From contig JAQFVV010000253.1 in the NCBI GenBank assembly GCA_028023455.1, forward strand, positions 566,469 through 630,468: DNA of 64,000 bases, given 5' to 3'. How positions within the stretch are numbered: position 1 is the stretch's first letter; every line of letters begins with the position of its first letter. This DNA comes from Epiperipatus broadwayi (taxonomy: Eukaryota > Onychophora > Udeonychophora > Euonychophora > Peripatidae). Shown one piece after another: positions 13,493 to 23,190 of this stretch. A program made the position numbers and the translations under genes. The notes beneath the pieces are model-generated. The model ran no database searches. It saw only the letters and a list, made by a program, of their open reading frames with translations, and was not told the DNA's origin.

Positions 13493-13869
13493 ATTACATA
13501 ATGATACAAGGAAAATGAACATTGAGAAGGATGTAAGATAGGGTGACTCCAAATCTTCAAAACTTTTAAAGCCATGCACAAGAAGTATTTTGGGATTAAA
13601 ATGGGAATTTAAAGGAGTGTAAGTAAATGGAAATTATTTAAGTCATTTAGATTTTGCAGATGATGTAGTTGTTTTTGCAAATAATGCTTTAGAGTTGCAG
13701 GAAATGTTGCAGGAGTTATCAGATGAAAGTAGGAAAGTAGGACTAAAGATAAATGTTAAAAAGACTAAAGTAATGTTTAATGGATTTTCTCAAAATATGA
13801 AAAAAAGATTGATTATGATGAGTTAGGAGAAGTTAACAGCTACAAATATCTTGGTCAGATTATTAATAC

Positions 13870-13873
13870 ATAT
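13870..13873. repeat. Target-site duplication (left), ATAT
   Basis: ATAT lies just before the 5' LTR and is repeated at 20392-20395 after the 3' LTR. The RTE sequence without insertion (copy C, minus strand, near 50004) reads ttaatacatatggaaac, so one ATAT is the original target. Four-base duplication fits Ty3/gypsy-type integration. Confidence 0.85.
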
Positions 13874-15730
13874 TGTGACGACCACGTAAAGTCGTCGTCA
13901 CACGTATATATTTATTACTAAATGTAGATAGGTCAGCTACTAGAAATTAATAAAAGTAAATGGGTTAGCTATTAGAAATTAAAAAAAAAAGAAAATTTGA
14001 GACTTAGAAATGTCGAAATTACTTTTAATTTTTGTAATAGTAAGAGAAGGGGAGGGGGGTGCATTAAAAAATGCGTCTCTTTCTCTCTTTTTTAAAAAAA
14101 ACCAACGAGTTAGTCAAATGCTTGAAAGTTATTTATGTTTATTGTGGGAGTGGGGAAGGTGATGCATGAAGAAATGCATATTTTCTCTAGCATAAGCTAT
14201 ATTGTAACAAGTTAAAATAAATTGTAAACATAAATTTGAAAAAAAAAAAGAATTATAAACTTTGAGTGAAAATTAAATGAAATATATAATATAAAACAAT
14301 ATGGCTGTACAAATTAGAGGTGTGAAAGTCTGTTGGACTAATTGAATTCCACGGAGAAAGAAGAATTAATATCTGAAGGAAAAGCTTTATAATTATAGTT
14401 CGATAATCAAAACTTACATTCCAGCCACTGATTAAGGATATATGCTGATAAGAATTTGTTGGAAATTAGAAAGAACTAATTAAAATTTTACAGAAAACAA
14501 TGAACAAAAGAAAGGACAGTAGGACAGAATTAGACTTATCTAAGATTATTATGAGCAGAGATTTTGAAGAAGGAGCAGCTAAAAAAAAAGAAGTAATGAA
14601 AGAAGTGTGTGGCTGGTGGTGTTAAGGGGACATGGGTTCGTATTCAACCCGTCTCACCACTGACTCACAATGTATAAGAACTATGCCTGACCTGCTAGAG
14701 AGACTGCCACCTCTGTAACTGAATGACTTAAAATCTACTTAAAGAGTCAAGAAGAAGTAAGAACTGGAATGAGAAATAACCAAATTGAGAGAGAAAACCA
14801 ATTCAGCCGACAGTGAAGGACATACCGTCTCTACAAAAAAAGGGATGATCTCCCACTGGACGGTAATGAGCGCTCGAAAGGAATGCCCATGGAAACAATT
14901 ACAATGAAAACTTAGGTAATTAAAGCATGTATGCATTTTATTTTAATATTCGTAAATTAATAAGGAAGGAACAATCTTGATAAATCTAGAACTCTGCCCA
15001 ATAGGGTTTCAAAATAACTTTAATATTCAATATGTTTTTCCCTATTTTATTATAGCTACATATTTATATAAGTGTGTATTTTATTGTGTAATTTTTTTAT
15101 ATATGTGTGTTTATTACTCTTATGTATCTATATCAGTGTGATTACCATTAAACATTATTCATTATTTAAAAGTGTTTAGACTTGCGTTATTCTATTATCA
15201 CCAAGCTCCGACAGGGGGAAACTGTAATTTATTGATTAAAGGGTAAGGCTGTTTTTAAAGGTATTCATGTGCTGCTTGTTTATGAGAATCTCCCAATTAT
15301 ATAAAAATAAATAGCAAGCGCTGGACATTTGTAAATTTCTTGGAAATAGTTTTGCTTTGTTCAGCTGCCAAGAGTATTTTGACCGGGAAATATAGTGCCA
15401 AGATAATATGTACGTATTGCCTCAGGGTTCGATCAAGGGTACAGATATGAAGTAAATTTGTATCTGTATTTGCCCTCTGCTTGCATTGTAATGGAATTGG
15501 CTATTAATTAAAATGATTGATAAATTCATACTAAAACTAAACTAAATAAACAATATCCATTACAGTTGGAGATCAAGCCGGGATATTTTGGCGATAGATA
15601 ATTGATTAATAAATAGATAAATGAAAGGAAGAATAAAATGCTATAAAATAAATGTAAGTGAAAATATGTAGAATAAAATAATAAAATAGAAATCAATCGA
15701 TCAATCAGGCTAAAAGTTATTTCCATTACA
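13874..15730 (+). repeat. 5' LTR (1857 bp)
   Basis: Aligned end to end with 18509-20391, with scattered substitutions and small indels. It starts TGTGACGAC, which pairs perfectly with GTCGTCACA at 13894-13902, so the LTR tip can form a 9-bp hairpin. It ends TTCCATTACA. Several AATAAA sites exist but the RNA start and polyadenylation site cannot be fixed. Near 14635-14655 a GGGTTCG…AACCC segment looks like a weak pol III B-box, and a small frame starting at 14500 (ATG AAC AAA AGA) is open in the 3' LTR copy but shifted here by a longer A-run. The length is unusually large for an LTR. Confidence 0.88.
15557..15590 (+). other. LTR-internal duplicate of LTR end plus primer-site-like module
   Basis: CCATTACA followed by TGGAGATCAAGCCGGGAT (15567-15584) and ATATTTT resembles the true 5' LTR end and primer site 166 bp downstream (CCATTACA at 15723-15730, then TGGGGGCCAGTCTGGGAT and ATATTTT). 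The same module is present in the 3' LTR near 20216-20250. This suggests the LTR once ended here and was lengthened to take in an older primer site and leader. Confidence 0.6.
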
Positions 15731-15732
15731 AT

Positions 15733-15750
15733 TGGGGGCCAGTCTGGGAT
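15733..15750 (+). other. Primer binding site, tRNA-Pro-like
   Basis: TGGGGGCCAGTCTGGGAT lies two bases after the 5' LTR. It agrees at 15 of 18 positions with the well-known tRNA-Pro primer site TGGGGGCTCGTCCGGGAT. Position and sequence both fit a minus-strand primer site. Which tRNA is used in this species is inference. Confidence 0.7.
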
Positions 15751-16161
15751 ATTTTCATGTGTACAAGTTCAGCCCATTTGAATTTGAGTATAACAAAATG
15801 AAATAGTTTATGCAATAATTAATAAACAAATCAAAAAATAGCTTGGTGATAGACAAAAGCAAGAAATAAATAAAATAATAAAGGGGAAAAGGAGAGAAAG
15901 AGAATGAGATGTAATTTGAGAAGTTAGATCATAAATTGGAGACAGTTGTGGAGGGGTCTTGAAGGCAGGCATGGGTGAGTGATGATTAGTGAGTGGGACG
16001 GGGGTGAGTCAAACCAACATACCTAGTGTCAATAAAATATAAAGTAAATAAAGTAAGATAATCCTATAAGGAGAGGGTAGAATAGTAAAGCTGTAGAATA
16101 AAATATAAGTGATTAGTGTGTGTGTTAGACAGATTTGATGCACACAAGATCAAAAACAAAG

Positions 16162-17571
16162 ATGGACTCTCTAGTGGGCGAAATAGAAAAACCTCCAAAG
16201 AACAAATGGAACCATCTGGAGAAATAGCTAGTGAAAGAGAGATAAAAAATTATCAAGGGAATGGAGACTACGGTTGATAGTAAAAATAAAATAGAAAGCT
16301 ACAGTATAATGGATATGCTCACGAAAATAATGGAAAGCCAGCAACAGTTGATTATAGAAATGAGGGAAAGAGATAAAAAAAATAATAGGAAGATAGAAGA
16401 GTTGGACGAATGACTAAGTAAGAATTTTAGCCAAAAGGTTGAAGAAGTAAATGAAAAATGTAAACAGACCTCATACCAGGTGAAGGTTGCGAATGAAAGG
16501 CTGAATCATCAGGAGGAACTACTGGAGAAAATAGAGCAGCGCCTTCTGGGAGAGTGGGTTAAAGTAAAACATGGCATTGAGTTGAAAGTAAATGATGAGA
16601 TGGAGTATGTGAAGGATAAGCTGGAAACGTTAGGTCAAGAAGTAGAAAATTTGAAAACGGAACAAGATGAGAAATTAGAGACTATAGTGGATGAAAGGGA
16701 AAATAAGACAGAAGTAGCCAAGACTAATAGTAAAGAACAGAGAGGCATGAGTGAATGCATGTACACAGGCAGTGGAAGTAACCCTATGAATCCTGCTACA
16801 GTGAACCAGTTTTTAAAAATTCGGACCTTCTCTGGTTACATTGGGGAAAGCCCAATAGAGCATCTTGGCAGCCTAGAGAGGTATTTCACAGTAAACCAGC
16901 TGAGTGATGAGACCATGATCGCCATTGCGTGTAGTCATCTACAAGGTGCCTCACAATCTTAGTTGGATTCGTTATTTAACAAACCAAATATGTTTATGGA
17001 GTACAAGAAGGCCTTGCTTGCCAGCTACTGGAGTGAAGATCATCAGAAAATTATTCTACATCGGACAACACAGGACAAATTGAGGCCTGGGGAGCTGTTC
17101 ACCCCATTTTTCCATCGCCAGGTGGTGAAGTTATGGGTGCTAACAGGCCATCCTTTGTCGGAGCAAAAAATCATTAGAATAATAAGGCACAATTTTCCTC
17201 ATAATGTAGAACAGATGCTCATAGGCATAGAAAGGAAGACTGTCGAGCAGGTTGCTGAGTTTCTGAATGTGTTTGACAGCACTAGGCCTAATTACAAGGC
17301 AGAGGATCAGGGATTTAAACCCCATCCCAATGATCTGCACATAGGCAGAATGGAATACAATCCTCATCATGATTATTGGGAAGGAAACCAGGTGTTTCCT
17401 GGTAGATCAGAAAGGGCTAAAATGTCCAAACAGACCGAAAGAGGTTCAGACCTCAATTATTCAGATGAGCAAGCCGACTCTAGTGGACATCGGAACAGTG
17501 CTCCAGTTCCAAACACAAGTGGATATAAGTATAGTAGAAAGAATGACAAGAAGCCTCCAGACAAAAACTAA
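16162..17571 (+). pseudogene. gag-like protein of LTR element, four in-frame stops
   Basis: Start chosen at the ATG at 16162 (MDSLVGEIEK), which is in the same frame as everything downstream to TAA 17569-17571, about 470 codons. In-frame stops: TAG 16225, TAA 16243, TGA 16411, TAG 16960. Roughly residues 60-190 are charged and heptad-like, probably a coiled coil. Roughly residues 215-390 look like a Ty3/gypsy capsid: TFSGYIGESPIEHL, SLERYFTVNQLSDE, then the stop at 16960 where related capsids usually carry a tryptophan (TGG to TAG would explain it), then ALLASYWSEDHQK and IRHNFPHNVEQM. The tail is hydrophilic and shows no CCHC zinc knuckle. Gag would form the particle that packages the RNA. 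Confidence 0.78.
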
Positions 17572-18508
17572 GCCTAAAGAAAATAAACAGATGGATATGT
17601 CGGTTTGATGAAACAGATAACGTCATGGAATCAAGAGAAATAAAGTTGATTTTTTTTTTACATATGACAGGTGGGGCAAATCGTCTCATGACAAATAATT
17701 AAAGTTACAATAATAAGGAAATAAGGAAAAAAAATAGTAGTGTTCACGGAGTGAAATCAATGATAAGCTTAATGCGTGTTTAGGTGCAGTCAAGCACAGC
17801 AAGACAAATGTCGTAGATAAAGTAATAACAAAAAAAAAAAAGAAATTGGTAAATAATTTATTTGTGCAACAATCTGTCAATTGTAAATGCAGATATAATT
17901 AGCAAATAAATAAAAGTAAAAGTAGAAATAAGAATTGTTTAGGCTCATTAATGATCCAATTAATAATTAATAAAATAAAATAAACGAATAATAGTGATAA
18001 TACTTAAATGATAGATATCACTGATAGGTGTATGAGGTTGCAGATTGAGGTATATATATGTGTGTGTGTGGATGCATTATGTTTGGGTCGTATTTTGAGC
18101 TTGATTTAGTCGTCTCTTTGCTATGTAAATATAATAAGAATTATCATCTCGAAATAAATAAAATAAATAAAGAAATAAGAATTTGTTGTTTGCGCAAGAT
18201 GAGCAGACAGTAGAAATATCCTGCTGTTCACATGCTTTAAACCTTTTATGTTTTTGGAAGAGAAGTTATGCCATGGTCTCGTATGCATAGAGATTAAATT
18301 GGTTGATCAGCCAAAATCAATCAGAATGAATGTAGTTTTACCTAGCTGTCTCTCTGCAGTCATCCTCATCATCATCATCACTCATGATAGGGTGGAAATT
18401 TATTTAATAGAAGCAGAAGTAGGGGTTGAAAGTGAAGAATTAAAAATAGGCTCTCATCTCAGACTAGATTCGACCTGATTTTCATTCTCAAAAGCAGGCA
18501 GAGTGTAA
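17572..18508 (+). other. LTR element interior without pol
   Basis: No protease, reverse transcriptase or integrase motif in any frame, only short frames (for example 18248-18478). It contains a (TG)n tract near 18057-18070 and a (CAT)n-like run near 18361-18381. The purine-rich stretch at 18490-18503 (aaaagcaggcagag), immediately before the 3' LTR, is the likely polypurine tract priming plus-strand synthesis. Confidence 0.7.
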
Positions 18509-20391
18509 TGTTATGACCATGTAAAGTTGTCATCACACATATATATTTATTACTAAATGTACATAGGTCAGCTACTAGAAATTAATAAAAGTAAATGGAA
18601 ATTAATAAAAGTAAATGGGTTAGCTATTAGAAATTTAAAAAAAAAGAAAGAAAAGAAAAGTTGAGATTGAGAAATGTCGAAATTACTTTTGATTTTTGTA
18701 ATAGTAAGAGAAGGAGAGGAGGGTGCATAAAGAAATGTGTCTCTTTCTCTCTTTTTAAAAAAAAAACGAGTTAGTCAAATGCTTGAAAGTTATTTATGTT
18801 TATTGTGGGAGCAGGGAAGGGGATGCATGAAGAAATGCGTCTTCTCTCTCGCATAAGCTATATTGTAACAAGTTAAAATAAATTGTAAACATAAATTTGA
18901 AAAAAATGAATTATAAACTTTAAGTGAAAATTAAATGAAATATATAATATAAAACAGTATGGCGGTACAAATTAGAGGTGTAAAAGTCTGTTGGACTAAT
19001 GGAATTCCATGGACAAAGAAGAATTAATATCTGAAGGAAAAGCTTTATAATTATAGTTTGATAATTAAAACTTACATTCCAGCCACTAATTAAAGATATA
19101 TGTTGATAAGAATTCGTTGGAAATTAGAAAGAACTAATTAAAATTTTACAGAAAACAATGAACAAAAGAAAGGAAAGTAGAACAAAATTAGACTTATCTA
19201 AGATTATTATGAGCAGAGATTTTGAAGAAGGAGCAGCTAAAAAAAGAAGTAATGAAAGAAGTGTGCAGCTAGTGGCGTTAAGGGATGTGGGTTCACATTC
19301 AACCCGTTTCACCACTGACTCACAATGTATAAGATCTATGCCTGACCTGCTAGAGAGACCACCACCTCTGTAACTGAATAACTTAAAATCTACTTAAAGA
19401 GTCAAGAAGAAGTAAGAACTGGAATGAGAAATAACCAAATCAAATTGAGAGTGAAAACCAATCCAGCCGACAGTGAAGGACATACCATCTCTACAAAAAA
19501 AGAATGATCTCCCACTGGACAGTAATGAGCGCTCAAAAGGAATGCCCATGGAAACAATTACAAAAAACCTAGATAATTAAAGCATGCATGCATTTTATTT
19601 TTATATTCATAAATAAATAAGGAAGGAACAGTCTTGATAAATCTAGAACTCTGCCCAATAGGGTTTCAAAATAACTTTAATATTCGATATGTTTTTTCCT
19701 ATTTTATTATAGCTACATATTTATATAAGTGTGTATTTTATTGTGTAATTTTTTTATATATGTGTGTGTTTATTACTCTTATGTATTTATATCATTGTGA
19801 TTGCCATTAAACATTATTCATTATTTAAAAGTGTTTAAACTTGCATTATTCTATTATCACCAAGCTACAACAGAGGGGGAACTGTAATTTATTGATTAAA
19901 GGGTAAGGCTGTTTTTTAAAGATATTTGTGTGCTGCTTGTTTATGAGAATCTCCCAATTATATAAAAATAAATAGCAAGTGCTGGACATTTGTAAATTTC
20001 ATGGAAATAGTTTTGCTTTGTTCAGCAGCTAAGAGTATTTTGACTGGGAAATATAACGCCAAGATAATATATACATATTGCCTCGGGGTTCGGTCAAGGG
20101 TACAGATATGAAGTAAATTTATATCTGTATTTGCTCTCTGCTTGCATCGTAATGGCATTGGCTATTAATTAAAATGATTGATAAATTCATACTAAAACTA
20201 AACTAAATAAACAATATCCATTACAGTTGGAGATCAAGCCAGGATATTTCGGTGATAGATAATTGATTAATAAATAGATAAATGAAAGGAAGAATAAAAT
20301 GCTATAAAATAAATTTAAGTGAAAATAAGTAGAATAAAATAATAAAATAGAAATTAATCAATCGATCAGGCTAAAAGTTATTTCCGTTACA
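18509..20391 (+). repeat. 3' LTR (1883 bp)
   Basis: Begins TGTTATGACC and ends TTCCGTTACA. The terminal hairpin of the 5' LTR is weakened here by a mismatch (TGTTATGAC against GTCATCACA). Many of the differences from the 5' LTR are C/T or G/A, consistent with mutation after insertion. A 71-residue frame at 19158-19373 (MNKRKESRTKLDLSKIIM…) is open only in this copy and is unlikely to be functional. Confidence 0.88.
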
Positions 20392-20955
20392 ATATGGAAA
20401 TATAATGGATGAAATTAATCATAGGGTTACACTTGGTTGGAGGGCTTTTAGTAGAAATAACTTGATACTAAAAGGAAATATGCCTATGTGTTTGAATAAG
20501 AAGATTTTTAATAAATATGTTTTACCAGTTCTTACTTATGAATCTGAGACTTGGACACTTAATAGAAGAGCAATACAGAGACTTCAGATCACTCAAAGAA
20601 GTATCAAGAGGTTAGGAGTAACAAGAAATGATTGAAAACATGATATATGGTTAAGAGAACAAACAGATGTTATTGACCTCATTAAAAAATTAAAAGACTG
20701 AAGGGAAGTTGGGCTGAACATATTGCTAGAAGAGATGATAATAGATGGACAATTGAAATTTAAAACTGATTTCCAAGAGATTGTAAAAAAAACCAGAAAG
20801 AGACTACATGTGAGATGGATGAATGAAATGAGAAAATGTGCAGGGGTGATGTGGAGAAGAGAACCTAAAGATCAGAGAAGATGGTTTGAACTTGAATTGA
20901 TTTCATTCTGCAGTGGATTGATAATTGTTGATAATGATAATAATGATGATTAAGT
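20392..20955 (+). mobile_element. RTE copy A, 3' segment
   Basis: Continues copy A after the LTR element; its first four bases are the second ATAT. Frames with breaks read MDEINHRVTLGWRAFSRNN, LTYESETWTLNRRAIQRLQ, VRWMNEMRKCAG and end near ELISFCSGLI. These match the C-terminal region of the RTE protein in copy B (LTYGSETWTLNRRAIQRLQ, RWMDEIRKCAG). The end is marked by the conserved ctgcagtggattgataat and a GAT/AAT-rich tail, as is usual for RTE 3' ends. Inactive. Confidence 0.88.
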
Positions 20956-21465
20956 TTGAAAATAGATGAATTTACCAGATATTCAGAAGAAATATGCAAC
21001 ATTGAATAGACCTTCCAATATTTAAATTTAATCGTAAGTGGGGAAAAAGAAAAATTAAGAATGGTTGTGATTGTCGATATGAAATATTTTCAGTATCCAT
21101 TACCTGGAGGGGGTTTATCTGTTGGTGTAATTTTCCTTGTTATTTTCAGCTGTGAAAATATCTCTGAGCATGAGGAAATTAGGTTGAATGTCTTTTGAAC
21201 CATAGTGAACATTGAAGACATCTCAGTGAAATGTTTACTATCCATCTCCCACAGATAATCTTTCTACATTGGGAATATACATATGTTGTGAAAGCTTTAG
21301 TAAATATTATGATAGGTGAATAATATGTAATTATAGTTATAATTAACATATTAATCAATGATGACTTTCAATAGAGAGATAAATATGACTTAGATAAGGA
21401 ATATATGACTTTTTCAATTTTACTTTTAAGTTTGTTTTGTATTATATTCCACATTTCTGAATTTC

Positions 21466-22560
21466 TTAAATAAATGGAAAACCAAGCAATGGATTAGGCT
21501 TTCCTTTAAAGTGCACGTTCAGGGTTTTACCTATATAAATTAACCATGCAAATGATTTGTCCATATGAAAATCTAATCTGTACTCTCTACTATATTCATT
21601 TAATATTTTTAGTAATGTGGAATATTGTTTTTTAGATGCCAGAAATACTATAACATCATCCATGTATGTGATGCATGGAATGTTTTTATTTAAGCCAGAT
21701 ACATATATCCCAGATAATTCTTGCTTAATTTTTTTAACATGGGTTTAATGTAAGTAATAAATAGTAGTTCACTTAAAGGTGATTCTTGTGTAATTGATCT
21801 ATGGTAGATAAATGGTTGAGAATAATTTCCATTTAATGTGACATGGATCTGCTTATTTGATAATAAATTTGTGAGTAAATAAAACAATGTATTAGATATG
21901 CCTGCATCTGTTAAAGTCTCAATTAGCAAGTCAACCAGAACCATATCAAATAAAGATTTAATATCCAGTTGAACCACCAGATGACAGTATTTCTTATTAT
22001 TCTTTACTGAATATGACAGTCTTGAACAAAAAGGCTGCTTGTCCTGGAGAAGATTTTTTTTTTTTTTTGAAAATTGAGCTTTCTCTAATTTGGTTAAGAG
22101 ATATGGCTCTAATTTATTTTTTAGTATTGCTTCTAAAACGCTTATTCCATGAGGACTCATGGATATAGAACACAGGATTTTTTAATTTGTGTATTGCTTT
22201 TTGTTTTTTAATAAAAGGCACCTATGATGTGGGATATAGATCATTTATCTGATACACACCTTTAGATAAATAGTTTACTAGATCAGATAAGTATTTTGCA
22301 GTGTGCTGACTTAGGTGGCTGAATACAAACCTAGGAATTTCATGAATTCCAGGGTGTTTTGAGTCTGAGGCTATAGCCAGTTTTTGAATGACTTCATTTG
22401 GTTTGAATTCTATTTTTCTGATTCTCCAAGGAATTATACCTCAGGATTGAACTGTCTGCAACTTTGGAGCTTATTTTTAAAGTGTTTATATAATGGAAAT
22501 AATGTATTATTTTCTGACACTACTGTTCTGTTAATTTATATTAACAGGTACTAGTTTTCA
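21466..22560 (-). pseudogene. Non-RTE LINE reverse transcriptase (minus strand)
   Basis: Decoded from high to low coordinates with frameshifts: IRKIEFKPNEVIQKLAIASD and GIHEIPRFVFSHLSQHTAKY (22300-22440), then VLEAILKNKLEPYLLTKLEK, VVQLDIKSLFDMVLVDLLIE (motif A), SITQESPLSELLFITYIKPM (motif B, normally QGSPLSPLLF), YMDDVIVFLASKKQYSTLLK (motif C, catalytic YMDD) and LDFHMDKS (motif D). It copies element RNA into DNA at a nicked target. The sequence differs clearly from the RTE copies; clade not resolved. Several stops and shifts make it inactive. The matching endonuclease part lies next to it in opposite orientation (22618-23170). Similarity may extend down to about 21000. Confidence 0.75.
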
Positions 22561-22617
22561 GATTGACCCAGTCGATTATTTTATTAATAAAGGTTCTTTT
22601 ATTTTTTAAAATACCTA

Positions 22618-23170
22618 CTCTGTGCCATCAGTAGGGGTGGGTACCTTAATTACACACACATGCCCATTTAAATCTTTCAAAATATTGTATATAGATCCTC
22701 ATATGATGATAATTACTTCTCATAATAATGCAATCATTTTACATGTAACTTTTGTGTACATTCCTCCAGGTCCTATTATTATTAATAGATTAATATTAAA
22801 AATCCATACAATTTTTGCAGCCATTCCATACCCTGTTTAGCTATTGGAAGATTTCAATATATCATATGACAATTTTGTAAAAAAAATGGCTCCATAGACT
22901 GAGTTTTCCTTTAATGAGTGAGAAGCCTATTTAACAAATAATTCAATATCATTCAGTAATGGTAGGCATAGGTCTCTAATAGACCTAGTATTTTATTCTC
23001 CAATGCTGCACTATAATATTAGTATTAGATTAAAAAACTCTGCTATCTAAGATCATCTAATCTTTATTATTACATTGGATATGGATATGACACATAAGGC
23101 TATGATTCATACAAGCAAGACAATAAGAGTACACTTGCCTAGTTGCACTACTGAATTATTATATTCTGAA
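22618..23170 (+). pseudogene. LINE APE-type endonuclease fragment (plus strand)
   Basis: A single frame with four stops reads VGVGTLITHTCP, VTFVYIPPGP, LLEDFNISYDN (family: GDFN), RHRSLIDLVFYSPML, IRLKNSAI-stop-DHLIFII (family: SDH) and continues plausibly to 23170. The Y.PP, DFN, IDLV and SDH order is that of APE-type LINE endonucleases outside the RTE clade. It ends where a (TA)n tract and the 3' end of RTE copy B begin. Its orientation is opposite to the neighbouring reverse transcriptase, to which it would normally be fused in the same direction. Confidence 0.65.
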
Positions 23171-23190
23171 ATATATATATATATATATAT

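Larger units (their letters stand above)
11192..13873 (+). mobile_element. RTE-clade non-LTR retrotransposon, copy A, 5' segment
   Basis: Start placed where similarity to copy D (52087 onward) begins (…gctgcagaaaggagtttgctatt). Decoded in pieces across frameshifts. First comes a leader. Then an apurinic-type endonuclease (QVYAPTS near 11960; RDFNARIG near 12065, where the family G before DFN has become R; NDHRLVR near 12335). Then the reverse transcriptase (KAPGSDGIIIDILKEAG near 13018, FVDYENAFDS near 13396, FADDVVVFAN near 13652) and YKYLGQIINT near 13840. Endonuclease cuts target DNA and the reverse transcriptase copies the RNA at the nick. Multiple stops and shifts make it inactive. It is cut at 13873 by the LTR element and resumes at 20392. 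Confidence 0.9.
13874..20391 (+). mobile_element. Complete LTR retrotransposon, gag only (6518 bp)
   Basis: Two long direct repeats beginning TGT and ending ACA flank a 2.78-kb interior. The element has a 4-bp target duplication and sits inside RTE copy A in the same orientation. In order: 5' LTR, a tRNA-primer-like site, a gag-type frame with four stops, about 0.94 kb without coding, a purine-rich tract and the 3' LTR. There is no protease, reverse transcriptase, RNase H or integrase, so it could only move with proteins from another element. The gag capsid motifs and 4-bp duplication favour Ty3/gypsy affinity. Full-length 'gag-only' LTR elements of this kind are known as non-autonomous derivatives. 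Stops and LTR differences mean it is no longer active. Confidence 0.88.

Noticed and set aside
14606-14720. tRNA-SINE-like sequence inside the LTR (GGGTTCG…AACCC)
   Set aside because: Box A and box B would be too close and the T-arm does not fold properly; noted only as a weak resemblance in the LTR entry.
17480-17880. Minus-strand and alternative-frame ORFs over and after gag
   Set aside because: Shadows of the gag frame or AT-rich chance frames without motifs.
19158-19373. 71-residue frame in the 3' LTR as a real accessory gene
   Set aside because: Shifted by an A-run length difference in the 5' LTR and interrupted by repeat-like sequence; no similarity recognised.
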